Source: CAG-488 sp051881315 (GTDB taxonomy: Bacteria; Bacillota; Clostridia; Oscillospirales; Acutalibacteraceae). From it: a stretch of 39,354 nucleotides of DNA. Under the pieces are notes generated by a model. That model ran no database searches. It was not told the origin of the DNA and saw only the letters and a program-made list of their open reading frames with translations. Position 1 is the stretch's first letter. Every line of letters begins with the position of its first letter. Both the position numbers and the translations under genes were made by a program. The stretch spans positions 1 through 39,354 of the forward strand of contig JBJEPQ010000028.1 in the NCBI GenBank assembly GCA_051881315.1. Direction: 5' to 3'. This document shows positions 16,169 through 24,037 of this stretch, in pieces.

Positions 16169-16995
16169 ATAAGAAACTCAATCCCACTTCAAAAATCTAC
16201 CTTGCGCTTGTTGTGCTTTTCCTGTATCTGCCGATAGTTATGCTTATCGTGCTTTCCTTTAACGGAACGAACAGCACAAGCGTTATTCACGGATTTTCTT
16301 TTAAATGGTATGTTGAGCTTTTCCGTGACGAGGCGACGATCAATGCTCTGACAAACACACTTGTGCTTGCCGTGACCTCCTCGATAGCCGCTACGTTTAT
16401 CGGAACGCTTGCCTCCGTCGGAATTTTCAAAATGAAAAAAGGCTTTGCAAAATCGAGCATTATGACGGTCACAAACATACCGATGATGAACCCTGAGATC
16501 GTTACAGGCGTTTCGATGATGCTTCTGTTTGTATTTATCGGCTCAATTCTCGGAGCAAAGGGCGTTCTCGGATTCTGGACGCTGTTTATCGCTCACGTCA
16601 CGTTCAGCCTGCCTTATGTTATTTTGAACGTTCTGCCGAAGCTCAAGCAGACCGATCCCAACCTTGCACAGGCGGCTCAGGATCTCGGATGTACGCCCGT
16701 CAAAGCATTTCTCAAGGTAGTTATGCCGTCAATCCTTCCCGGAGTTATGGCAGGTCTTGTTATGGCGTTCACGCTTTCGTTCGATGACTTCATCATCAGC
16801 TACTTCGTCAGCGGACCTAAGTTCCAGACGCTTCCTATCAGAATTTTCTCGATGACGAAAAAGCGTGTTACTCCCGATATGTATGCGCTTTCAACGATAA
16901 TGTTCATCGTTATTCTGGTACTGCTTATCCTTATTAACGTTCTTCAATCGAGGGGAGACGTTAAAAAGGCGAAGAAAGGCGGTGCGGAAAAATGA
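16165..16995 (+). CDS. potC: Spermidine/putrescine ABC transporter permease PotC
   Basis: A 276-aa permease with six predicted membrane segments, beginning IYLALVVLFLYLPIVMLIVL. The EAA loop reads AQAAQDLGCTPVKAFLKVVM, and FTLSFDDFIISYFVSGP is typical of PotC. It overlaps both neighbours by 4 nt. A basic C-terminal tail (KKAKKGGAEK) faces the cytoplasm. Confidence 0.92.
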   Translation: MNKKLNPTSKIYLALVVLFLYLPIVMLIVLSFNGTNSTSVIHGFSFKWYVELFRDEATINALTNTLVLAVTSSIAATFIGTLASVGIFKMKKGFAKSSIMTVTNIPMMNPEIVTGVSMMLLFVFIGSILGAKGVLGFWTLFIAHVTFSLPYVILNVLPKLKQTDPNLAQAAQDLGCTPVKAFLKVVMPSILPGVMAGLVMAFTLSFDDFIISYFVSGPKFQTLPIRIFSMTKKRVTPDMYALSTIMFIVILVLLILINVLQSRGDVKKAKKGGAEK

Positions 16996-18191
16996 TTAAA
17001 AAGTTTTTTGCCGTATTGTTTTCAATGTCGGTTATTGCCCTGAGCTGTTCGGCTTCTTTTTCGGTTGCCGCAAAACAGATCGACGCCGCCAAGCTCAGAG
17101 GAACCGAGATCAACGTCTACAACTGGGGCGAATATATTTCGGACGGCTCCGAGGGGACACTCGATGCCAACAAGGAGTTTGAAAAGGAAACGGGTATCAA
17201 GGTCAACTATACCACCTACGATTCCAACGAGAATATGTATAACAAGATCAAGGGCGGCGGAGCAAACTATGATATCATAATTCCGTCCGACTATATGATT
17301 GAGCGTATGATTGAAGAGGAGCTTCTTGAAAAGATCAACTTCGACAACATTCCAAACTACGAAAATATTCTTCCCGAATATAAAAATCTTTATTTTGATC
17401 CGAACAACGAGTATTCCGTGCCGTACAATGTAGGTATGGTCGGACTTGTTTACAACACAAAAATGGTCAAAGAAACTCCCGACAGCTGGAGCATTATGTG
17501 GGACGAGCAGTACAAGGGACAGATCCTGATGTTCAACAATTCCCGTGACGCTTTCGGCATTGCACAGTTTTTGTGCGGAATTGATCTGAATACCAACAAT
17601 TCCGAGGATTGGGAAAAAGCTTATGAAAAGCTCAAGGAACAGAAGCCTCTTGTCCAGTCCTATGTTATGGATGATGTCTTCAACAAGATGGAGGGCGGAG
17701 AGGCCGCTATTGCCGCATATTATGCAGGCGACTGTATTCTTATGGCGGATAATAACCCCGACCTTGCTTTTGTCTATCCCAAGGAGGGCACAAATATTTT
17801 CGTTGATTCCATCTGTATTCCAAAGGGATGCCAGAACAAAGAAGCTGCCGAGCTTTATATCAATTTCCTGCTCAGGGAAGATATTGCGCTTGCAAATGCC
17901 GAGTATTTGTGTTATGCTACTCCCAACAAAGCTGTTCTTGAAAACGAGGATTATTCTTTAAGGGATAATGAGATGCTTTATCCCGATGAGGAGCATACTC
18001 CGCCGACGGAATATTTCCACAATCTCGATCCAGAGGTTCTTATGCTGATGACAACGCTTTGGGATAACCTGAAGATCGAGGGCAATAACGACAGATCGGT
18101 TTATATCGGATTGATCTCCTTTGCCGCCGTGTCGGTTGCGTATTTCATTTACAGGACTGTAAGGAAGAAAAAACGGGAAAGTATGTATTGA
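16992..18191 (+). CDS. potD: Spermidine/putrescine-binding protein PotD with C-terminal membrane anchor
   Basis: A 399-aa extracytoplasmic substrate-binding protein. It has a signal sequence (about 1-27, ending SCSASFSVAA), the PotD-type start of the mature domain (LRGTEINVYNWGEYISDGS), YDIIIPSDYMIERM, and the polyamine-site region VPYNVGMVGLVYNTKMV. It ends in an extra hydrophobic helix (about 369-389, VYIGLISFAAVSVAYFIYRT) followed by a basic KKKR tail. Gram-positive PotD proteins are usually lipoproteins; here the Cys in the signal lacks a good lipobox, and the C-terminal helix probably does the anchoring. It overlaps potC by 4 nt. Confidence 0.9.
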   Translation: MIKKFFAVLFSMSVIALSCSASFSVAAKQIDAAKLRGTEINVYNWGEYISDGSEGTLDANKEFEKETGIKVNYTTYDSNENMYNKIKGGGANYDIIIPSDYMIERMIEEELLEKINFDNIPNYENILPEYKNLYFDPNNEYSVPYNVGMVGLVYNTKMVKETPDSWSIMWDEQYKGQILMFNNSRDAFGIAQFLCGIDLNTNNSEDWEKAYEKLKEQKPLVQSYVMDDVFNKMEGGEAAIAAYYAGDCILMADNNPDLAFVYPKEGTNIFVDSICIPKGCQNKEAAELYINFLLREDIALANAEYLCYATPNKAVLENEDYSLRDNEMLYPDEEHTPPTEYFHNLDPEVLMLMTTLWDNLKIEGNNDRSVYIGLISFAAVSVAYFIYRTVRKKKRESMY

Positions 18192-18228
18192 TCCGTTTTC
18201 CGTTTTAAATCTCAGAGAGGTGTAAAAG

Positions 18229-19518
18229 ATGAAGAAAAACTTCATAAGGCTTTTATCCTTTGCAATTTGCCTTGTTATGACTTTGTGCGTTTTTGACGGA
18301 TGTACTTCAAAGAAGTCCGAAACCGACGATACGACAACAACGGCAAGCAGTACGCTTGTCGATCCGAAATGGATAATCGGTCCGACGATTGAGGCGGAGA
18401 GCATTGAGCCTCTTGTAAGAGCCGACTACAATGAGAGTACAAGGCATTATGATATCAGCTATGCCGACTGCTTCAAGATCAGGAAGAACGGCAAGTACGG
18501 AATTATCGACTACAACGGAAAGGTTGTTATTTCCCCGAAATATGACAGCATCACCGCTATCCGTAACAGGGAAGATTTCCTCGCCGTCAGCAAGGATGAA
18601 GATGGCGAAAGGGTGCAGACCTATATCAACTACAACGATTTTTCCACCGAGCCAGCATATAAGACCTACAACTCTCTGAGATACGAATATCTTTGGATAA
18701 CCGCCGAGAACGCAGCCGTTTTTATCCAGAATGACGGCGGAGATATATATGAGGAGGAGCTGAAAGCCGCTCTTCCCGAATCGGTCAGAGGTGTTAAGGA
18801 CGTCGACGGTAAATTTGTCAGCGACGGCACCTACGGACTTTATATCAACGGAAAAAATGTAATGGGAATGATATATTCGGGCGCAGGCTCATTCTCAAAC
18901 GGAATGGCGGCGTTTAAGTCAAACGGAGTTTGGGGATATATTGATTCCAACGGAAAAACGGTCATTCCTTTCGGCTATGACGCAATTAAGGGTTACAGCG
19001 CCTTCGGAGGCGACGATACTCCGTATGAGAGCTATGACGGTTATGTTACGGTTACAAAGGGCGGCAAGTTCGGCATTATGACAAACGAGGGCAAGCCCGT
19101 GACCGAGCTTGTTTTTGACGGAGCAACGCCTGTTGTCGGCGGCAGAGCCTATGTTCTCAAGGACGGCAAGTGGGGACTTGCTTCGTTCGGCGATTCCTCT
19201 TACGCCACATCGAGAACCGAGGCGGCGACAACCGTTAAACCGACTGAGAAAACGACCGAAAAAACTACTGAAAAAACTACTGAAAAAACAACAGAATCCG
19301 AAACAACCACCGAGAATGAAAACGGCGGAGCCGGAAACTATACAGTCAACACAGAAGGTCTGAGATTCAGGGCGGATATCGGAACTGACAGCGATATTCT
19401 TGCCGAGCTGAGCTACGGTACCGAGCTTACTATAGACCGTGTCGTTGACGGCTGGGGACACACCTACTATGACGGTAACGAGGGCTGGGTAAGCCTTGAT
19501 TACCTCGACGAGGAATAA
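18229..19518 (+). CDS. Secreted WG-repeat protein with Thr/Glu linker and SH3 domain
   Basis: A 429-aa protein with an N-terminal signal (about 1-24) and Cys25, which may be lipid-modified although FDGC is a poor lipobox. Three to four WG/KWG-type repeats follow: RKNGKYGIIDYNGKVVISPK, KSNGVWGYIDSNGKTVIPFG, KGGKFGIMTNEGKPV and KDGKWGLASFGD. A Thr/Glu/Lys linker contains tandem TTEK units (about 333-355). The C-terminus is an SH3b-like domain (about 367-428; GLRFRADIGTDSDILAELSY, GWVSLDYLDEE), typical of cell-wall binding. The gene follows potD by 37 nt and precedes the pseudouridine synthase by 3 nt. A surface role is likely; no activity is evident. Confidence 0.8.
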   Translation: MKKNFIRLLSFAICLVMTLCVFDGCTSKKSETDDTTTTASSTLVDPKWIIGPTIEAESIEPLVRADYNESTRHYDISYADCFKIRKNGKYGIIDYNGKVVISPKYDSITAIRNREDFLAVSKDEDGERVQTYINYNDFSTEPAYKTYNSLRYEYLWITAENAAVFIQNDGGDIYEEELKAALPESVRGVKDVDGKFVSDGTYGLYINGKNVMGMIYSGAGSFSNGMAAFKSNGVWGYIDSNGKTVIPFGYDAIKGYSAFGGDDTPYESYDGYVTVTKGGKFGIMTNEGKPVTELVFDGATPVVGGRAYVLKDGKWGLASFGDSSYATSRTEAATTVKPTEKTTEKTTEKTTEKTTESETTTENENGGAGNYTVNTEGLRFRADIGTDSDILAELSYGTELTIDRVVDGWGHTYYDGNEGWVSLDYLDEE

Positions 19519-19521
19519 GCC

Positions 19522-20238
19522 ATGCTCCAGCGATTGGATAAGCTGATTTCTTCTCAGGGCAGATACAGCCGCAGAGAAGCTCAGGAGCTTATTAAAAGCG
19601 GCGCTGTTAAGGTTGACGGAATTACCGTCCGTGACAGGGGAGCAAAGGTTGACGACTCAACCTGCTCCGTCTGTATCGGCGGAGATGAAATGAAGTTTGA
19701 AAAATTCGTCTATCTGATGCTCAATAAGCCGAAAGGCGTTGTCAGTGCAACGAACGACAGCAGGGATAAAACCGTTATCGACCTTATTTCGGACGAATAT
19801 AAAAGACGCAATCTTTTTCCCGCCGGACGGCTTGATATCACCACAACGGGTTTTGTGCTTATCACCGACGACGGGGATTTTGCCCACCGTATTCTTTCCC
19901 CGAAAAATCATATTGAAAAGACCTACGAAGCCCGTCTTGCCGAAGCCGTAACCGAGGAACAGCTCAGAGCTGTTGCCGGTGGCATAGTGTTAAAGGACGG
20001 CACCGAGTGTCTGCCTGCCAAGCTGAGAGTGCTTGAGGACGGCGAAAATCCGCTTGTTGAGATAAAAATCTGCGAGGGTAAATATCATCAGATCAAGAGA
20101 ATGTTTGCCGCCGCAGGCAACGGAGTTATCGAGCTTAAACGCACGAAGATGGGCGGAGTTGAGCTTGATAAAAATCTTGCGGAGGGCGAATTCCGTCCTC
20201 TGACTCCGGACGAGGTAAAACTTGTGGAAAACGGATAA
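19522..20238 (+). CDS. RsuA/RluB-family rRNA pseudouridine synthase
   Basis: A 238-aa enzyme that isomerises a uridine in ribosomal RNA. An N-terminal S4 RNA-binding domain (RLDKLISSQGRYSRREAQEL) precedes the catalytic domain with LNKPKGVVSAT, the catalytic-Asp motif FPAGRLDITTTG and EGKYHQIKRMFAAAGN. The length and the linker after S4 fit RsuA (16S rRNA) slightly better than RluB, but the target cannot be fixed from sequence alone. It starts with ATG 3 nt after the WG-repeat gene and is probably co-transcribed. Confidence 0.9.
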   Translation: MLQRLDKLISSQGRYSRREAQELIKSGAVKVDGITVRDRGAKVDDSTCSVCIGGDEMKFEKFVYLMLNKPKGVVSATNDSRDKTVIDLISDEYKRRNLFPAGRLDITTTGFVLITDDGDFAHRILSPKNHIEKTYEARLAEAVTEEQLRAVAGGIVLKDGTECLPAKLRVLEDGENPLVEIKICEGKYHQIKRMFAAAGNGVIELKRTKMGGVELDKNLAEGEFRPLTPDEVKLVENG

Positions 20239-20328
20239 TTTTTCGGAATGTTTGATTTTTTTGAGCATATTATATTTATGTCTTTAGCCTTGAACAAGCA
20301 TTGTAAAAGTCTAAAAAAACAAAAAAAC

Positions 20329-20357
20329 TTGACTTTTTGCAATCAATCCACTATAAT
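20329..20357 (+). promoter_or_regulatory. Sigma-A promoter of greA-lysS
   Basis: TTGACT (20329-20334), 17-nt spacer, perfect TATAAT (20352-20357). The leader to the greA ATG is about 90 nt. Confidence 0.8.
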
Positions 20358-20454
20358 AGGCATATTGCTGTACTTTGGTGTTTAAAGTACAGGCTTTTGT
20401 CTGTATCAGAACCAAAATACCGAATTATTGCATACATTTGAAAGGATGAAATTT

Positions 20455-20931
20455 ATGGCACAGGAAATCTTGCTTACTGCTGAAGCTTACAAAAAGAAAA
20501 ATGATGAGCTGGAATATCTTAAAACAGCCGGAAGAGACGAGATAGCCGAAAGAATTAAAGAGGCCAGATCATTCGGAGATCTTTCAGAAAACAGTGAATA
20601 TGATGAGGCGTTGAACGATCAGGCGAAGATGGAAGCTAAGATCGCCCAGCTTGAAAATGAAATGAAGAACGCAAAGATCCTCGATGAAAGTACGATTTCA
20701 ACCGAAGCTATTCATGTTGGCTCAAAGGTAAAAATCCGTGACGTTGAATACGGCGATATCGAGGAATACAAGATCCTCGGCGAGAGCCAGGCTAACCCCG
20801 ACGAGGGTATTATTTCCGACCAGTCTGCCGTCGGTAAGGCTCTTATCGGCAACAAAGTCGGCGACGTTGTAAAGGTACAGCTTCCCAACGGAAACACAAT
20901 CTCCTTTGAGGTTCTTGAAATTTCCATATAA
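20455..20931 (+). CDS. greA: Transcription elongation factor GreA
   Basis: A 158-aa protein that rescues backtracked RNA polymerase by stimulating transcript cleavage. The N-terminal coiled coil (about 10-75) carries the tip motif ARSFGDLSENSEYDEAL with the acidic residues needed for cleavage. The C-terminal FKBP-like domain has ILGESQANPDEGIISDQSAV and GKALIGNKVGDVV. ATG 20455 is chosen because AAAGGATG lies just upstream; an in-frame TTG at 20428 would add nine residues unlike the family. lysS follows, a common pairing in Firmicutes. Confidence 0.94.
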   Translation: MAQEILLTAEAYKKKNDELEYLKTAGRDEIAERIKEARSFGDLSENSEYDEALNDQAKMEAKIAQLENEMKNAKILDESTISTEAIHVGSKVKIRDVEYGDIEEYKILGESQANPDEGIISDQSAVGKALIGNKVGDVVKVQLPNGNTISFEVLEISI

Positions 20932-20937
20932 ACATAT

Positions 20938-20968
20938 CGGGCGCAGGCTTTGCCTTACGCCCGCTTTG
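20938..20968 (+). terminator. Hairpin between greA and lysS (partial terminator or attenuator)
   Basis: CGGGCG (20938-20943) pairs with CGCCCG (20958-20963), with an inner AGGC/GCCT stem and a TTT loop, then CTTTGACTGTT. The weak T-run suggests partial read-through into lysS. Confidence 0.55.
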
Positions 20969-21005
20969 ACTGTTAATACATTTTTCTGTGAATGGAGAGT
21001 TGAAT

Positions 21006-23003
21006 ATGGCAGAAGAAAAAAATGTCCCCGTTGTTGAAACGGAAAAGGACGCTAACGAACTCAGAAAGATCAGAGTCGATAAGCTTGAAGCGCTTCAGGC
21101 GGCTGGCAAAGACCCTTTTCAGATAACAACAGCCGATCAGTCGGCAACCAGCGTTGAGGTTACGGAGGCTTTTGAAAAGCTTGAAGCTGAAACAGCCGAG
21201 CTTCCGGAGGATCAGAGACCTGAACAGGTCAAGATTGAGAATGTATCTCTCTGCGGCAGAATTATGACCTGGAGAGATATGGGCAAGGCGAATTTCATTG
21301 ATATTACCGACCGTGCAGGCCGTATGCAGGTCTATGTCAGAATGAACGATATCGGCGAGGAGGAGTTCGCCGAGTTCAAGAAATGGGATATCGGCGATAT
21401 TATCGAGGTCAAGGGCTATGTTTTCAGAACACGCAGAGGACAGATTTCCGTCCATGCTCAGTCCGTCAGACTTCTTTCCAAGTCGCTTCTTCCGCTTCCC
21501 GAAAAGTTCCACGGTCTCAAGGACACCGACACAAGATACCGTCAGCGTTATCTTGACCTTATAGTCAATCCCGACGTTAAAACAACCTTCTACAAGCGTT
21601 CACTCATTTTGAAAAAGATCAGAAACTTCCTCGACGCTCAGAATTTCATCGAGGTTGAAACCCCGATGCTTGTTTCAAATGCGGGCGGTGCGGCGGCAAG
21701 ACCGTTCGTCACTCACCACAATTCTCTCAACGAGGATTTCAAGCTCCGTATTTCTCTTGAGCTTTACCTCAAGCGTCTTATCATCGGCGGTATGGAGCGT
21801 GTTTACGAGATCGGCCGAGTATTCCGTAACGAGGGCATGGATACAAGACATAATCCCGAATTTACCCTCATGGAGCTTTATCAGGCTTACACCGACTATC
21901 ACGGAATGATGGATCTGACCGAGAATATGTTCAGATATCTTGCAACCGAGGTCTGCGAATCAACCGTTATTACCTACGGCGACAAGGAGATCGACCTCGG
22001 CAAGCCGTTTGAGAGAATGACGATGACCGACGCCGTTAAAAAGTATGCAGGCGTTGATTTTGACGAAGTCAAGGACGACGCAGAGGCAAAGAAGCTTGCC
22101 AAGGAACACAATGTCGAGTTTGAGGAAAGACATACCAAGGGCGATATTCTCAACCTCTTCTTTGAGGAGTTCTGCGAGGACAAGCTCATTCAGCCGACAT
22201 TTATTATGGATCATCCCGTTGACATTTCTCCGCTCACCAAGAGAAAGCCGTCAAGACCGGATCAGGTTGAGCGTTTTGAGCTTTACATCAACACATGGGA
22301 GATGTGCAACGCATATTCCGAGCTGAACGATCCCATTGATCAGCGTGAGCGTTTCAAGGCTCAGGATGCAGCTGCTGCGGCAGGCGACGAGGAAGCCAAT
22401 CACACCGACGAGGATTTCCTCACGGCTATGGAATACGGCATGCCTCCGACAGGCGGTATCGGCTACGGTATCGACCGTCTTGTAATGCTTCTGACAAACA
22501 GCCCGTCCATCAGAGATGTTTTGTTGTTCCCGACGATGAAACCGCTTGAGTCGGATAAGAAATTTGACAAGCCTGTTCAGGCTGTTTCGGCAGACGCTCC
22601 CGTTGAGGAGGCCGCTCCTGTTGAGATAGATTTCTCAAAGGTGAAGATTGAGCCGCTTTTCAAGGATCAGGTTGATTTTGAAACTTTCTCAAAGTCCGAT
22701 TTCCGTGCTGTCAAGATCAAGGACTGCGTAGCTGTTAAAAAGAGCAAGAAGCTTCTTCAGTTCACTCTTGACGACGGAACAGGCGAGGACAGAACAATCC
22801 TCAGCGGTATCCACGCCTACTATGAGCCTGAGGAGCTTATCGGCAAGACGGCTATCGCAATAGTAAATCTTCCGCCGAGAAATATGATGGGCATTGACTC
22901 CTGCGGTATGCTGATTTCAGCAGTACACGAGGAAGAGGGCGAGGAAAAACTTCACCTTCTTATGGTGGACGATCATATTCCTGCCGGCGCAAAGCTGTAC
23001 TAA
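21006..23003 (+). CDS. lysS: Lysyl-tRNA synthetase (class II) with C-terminal Trbp111-like tRNA-binding domain
   Basis: A 665-aa enzyme that charges tRNA-Lys. It has an N-terminal OB-fold anticodon-binding domain (about 75-180), then the class II core with motif 2 (RVYEIGRVFRNEGMDTRHNP) and motif 3 (GGIGYGIDRLVMLLTNS). The core ends at FPTMKP (508-513). An Ala/Pro/Glu linker leads to a Trbp111/EMAPII-like domain (about 556-665; FSKSDFRAVKIKDC, NLPPRNMMGIDSCGMLISAV), better known from MetRS C-termini and absent from standard ~500-aa LysRS. ATG 21006 follows GGAGAG; upstream GTG 20988 is less likely. The last 471 nt are one copy of a long direct repeat flanking a restriction-modification insertion. 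Confidence 0.93.
   Translation: MAEEKNVPVVETEKDANELRKIRVDKLEALQAAGKDPFQITTADQSATSVEVTEAFEKLEAETAELPEDQRPEQVKIENVSLCGRIMTWRDMGKANFIDITDRAGRMQVYVRMNDIGEEEFAEFKKWDIGDIIEVKGYVFRTRRGQISVHAQSVRLLSKSLLPLPEKFHGLKDTDTRYRQRYLDLIVNPDVKTTFYKRSLILKKIRNFLDAQNFIEVETPMLVSNAGGAAARPFVTHHNSLNEDFKLRISLELYLKRLIIGGMERVYEIGRVFRNEGMDTRHNPEFTLMELYQAYTDYHGMMDLTENMFRYLATEVCESTVITYGDKEIDLGKPFERMTMTDAVKKYAGVDFDEVKDDAEAKKLAKEHNVEFEERHTKGDILNLFFEEFCEDKLIQPTFIMDHPVDISPLTKRKPSRPDQVERFELYINTWEMCNAYSELNDPIDQRERFKAQDAAAAAGDEEANHTDEDFLTAMEYGMPPTGGIGYGIDRLVMLLTNSPSIRDVLLFPTMKPLESDKKFDKPVQAVSADAPVEEAAPVEIDFSKVKIEPLFKDQVDFETFSKSDFRAVKIKDCVAVKKSKKLLQFTLDDGTGEDRTILSGIHAYYEPEELIGKTAIAIVNLPPRNMMGIDSCGMLISAVHEEEGEEKLHLLMVDDHIPAGAKLY
22533..23003 (+). 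repeat. 471-bp direct repeat, copy 1 (3' end of intact lysS)
   Basis: It matches 25021-25491 at a constant offset of 2488 bp. I see mismatches only at 22949 (A/G), 22961 (T/C) and 23002 (TAA versus TGA stop); the first 416 nt are identical. It encodes LysRS residues 510-665. Just past the stop, TTTTAATCG-TTTAC (copy 1) against TTTTAATCG-GTTAC (copy 2) suggests that weaker homology continues after a 14-nt insertion in copy 1. Confidence 0.97.
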
Positions 23004-23196
23004 AAAACGATTGTATCTTTTAATCGTTTACATCAATTCTCACACAAAGCTACACGAAACGAATGGTAAATACAGTAAAGTGAAGCTATGAATAAATCTA
23101 ATTTGCGACTTATTTTAAACTATGTTGGGTTATAGCAAGAATTGAAACGATGTCAGGTTTCGTCCCGACGATGAAATCGATTGATAAATAAGTTAT

Positions 23197-23232
23197 GAAA
23201 ACCCAAGATTTCTGCCGATATCTTGGGTTTTC
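23197..23232. terminator. Symmetrical hairpin, possible bidirectional terminator upstream of the R gene
   Basis: A perfect 13-bp stem, GAAAACCCAAGAT (23197-23209) with ATCTTGGGTTTTC (23220-23232), and a 10-nt loop. Its A-rich and T-rich outer arms would allow termination in either direction. It may insulate the insert from lysS transcription. Confidence 0.6.
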
Positions 23233-23235
23233 AAA

Positions 23236-23256
23236 GGTTAAACCAAACCTTTAACC
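23236..23256. promoter_or_regulatory. Inverted repeat upstream of the R gene, candidate operator
   Basis: GGTTAAA (23236-23242) and TTTAACC (23250-23256) form a 7-nt dyad with a 7-nt spacer, 38 nt before the R start codon. An overlapping dyad AAAGGTT/AACCTTT (23233-23252) is also present. Some restriction-modification systems are controlled from such sites by a C protein or by the methylase; no C gene is visible here. Confidence 0.35.
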
Positions 23257-23294
23257 AATCATACATAACTATACAACAAACAGGAGATAATTAG

Positions 23295-24032
23295 ATGGCA
23301 ATGATTAAATTACCTGTCGATTTAGATAATAGAATCGCTTCAGCGGTTGAGTTCTTTTGGAATACACGAACCGGTCAAATTACAAAGCAAAATGACATAG
23401 GCGTACATGATCAAGGCAATAGAGGTGCTGTGACCGGAGGAAAGCAGTTGGATGGCTTTGTTGATCTCATTTATGATGTTTTAATATTAAATGGGGTTCC
23501 AGAGGGATGCATTTATACCAATACAGATTTAGAATTGCCGGGGTATTATCGCCCAAATAAAAAATGGGATCTCTTGGTAGTGGATAATGGAATCTTAGTT
23601 ATAGCTATTGAGTTCAAAAGTCAAGTCGGTCCCTCTTTTGGTAACAATTTCAATAACCGAACTGAGGAAGCTATGGGAAGTGCTCTAGATATATGGACGG
23701 CATACCGCGAAGGTGTGTTTGGCAAACAACGAGCCCCTTGGTTAGGGTACTTTATGATGTTAGAAGATTGCAGTAAGTCAAAAGAAGCTGTTCGTGTGCG
23801 TTCTCCGCATTTTCCTGTTTTAAAAGAGTTTATAGATGCTTCTTATATGGAAAGATATGAGATTTTTTGCAATAAGCTTTTATTAGAACGTCAATATAGT
23901 TCTGCTTGCTTCATTACATCTGGTGTATCTGATCATGATATATTCTATAATTTTCCACAACAATCTCTTTCTTGCAAAGAGTTTTTGTTATCAATGTTAG
24001 GTGCGGCAATGGCACATTTCTTTAATAGGTGA
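23295..24032 (+). CDS. PaeR7I/XhoI-like type II restriction endonuclease
   Basis: A 245-aa protein, the same size as R.PaeR7I. It shows the family's catalytic block KWDLLVVDNGILVIAIEFKS (PD-(D/E)xK nuclease with Asp92, Glu106 and Lys108), followed by the hallmark stretch QVGPSFGNNFNNRTEEAMGS and DIWTAYREG. Family enzymes cut CTCGAG, so that is the predicted but unproven target. The gene is visibly AT-richer than the flanking lysS, consistent with transfer. AGGAGA precedes the ATG by about 8 nt. The stop codon overlaps the ribosome binding site of the methylase gene, so the pair is an R-then-M operon. The protein looks full-length. Confidence 0.9.
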   Translation: MAMIKLPVDLDNRIASAVEFFWNTRTGQITKQNDIGVHDQGNRGAVTGGKQLDGFVDLIYDVLILNGVPEGCIYTNTDLELPGYYRPNKKWDLLVVDNGILVIAIEFKSQVGPSFGNNFNNRTEEAMGSALDIWTAYREGVFGKQRAPWLGYFMMLEDCSKSKEAVRVRSPHFPVLKEFIDASYMERYEIFCNKLLLERQYSSACFITSGVSDHDIFYNFPQQSLSCKEFLLSMLGAAMAHFFNR

Positions 24033-24037
24033 ATGGC

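Larger units (their letters stand above)
23004..23294 (+). other. AT-rich leader of the restriction-modification insert
   Basis: No convincing gene is present. Contents: a weak hairpin AAACGATT/AATCGTTT (23005-23012 with 23022-23029); a segment at 23162-23191 that reads VPTMKSIDK-stop and contains TCCCGACGATGAAA, identical to 14 nt inside lysS; a strong hairpin (23197-23232); and an inverted repeat GGTTAAA-ccaaacc-TTTAACC (23236-23256) just upstream of the R gene. The ribosome binding site AGGAGA is at 23282-23287. Confidence 0.55.

Noticed and set aside
23004..23294. A controller (C) protein gene for the R-M system
   Set aside because: I looked for a short helix-turn-helix ORF upstream of the R gene. 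Only short stop-interrupted frames are present, so only an operator-like dyad is reported.
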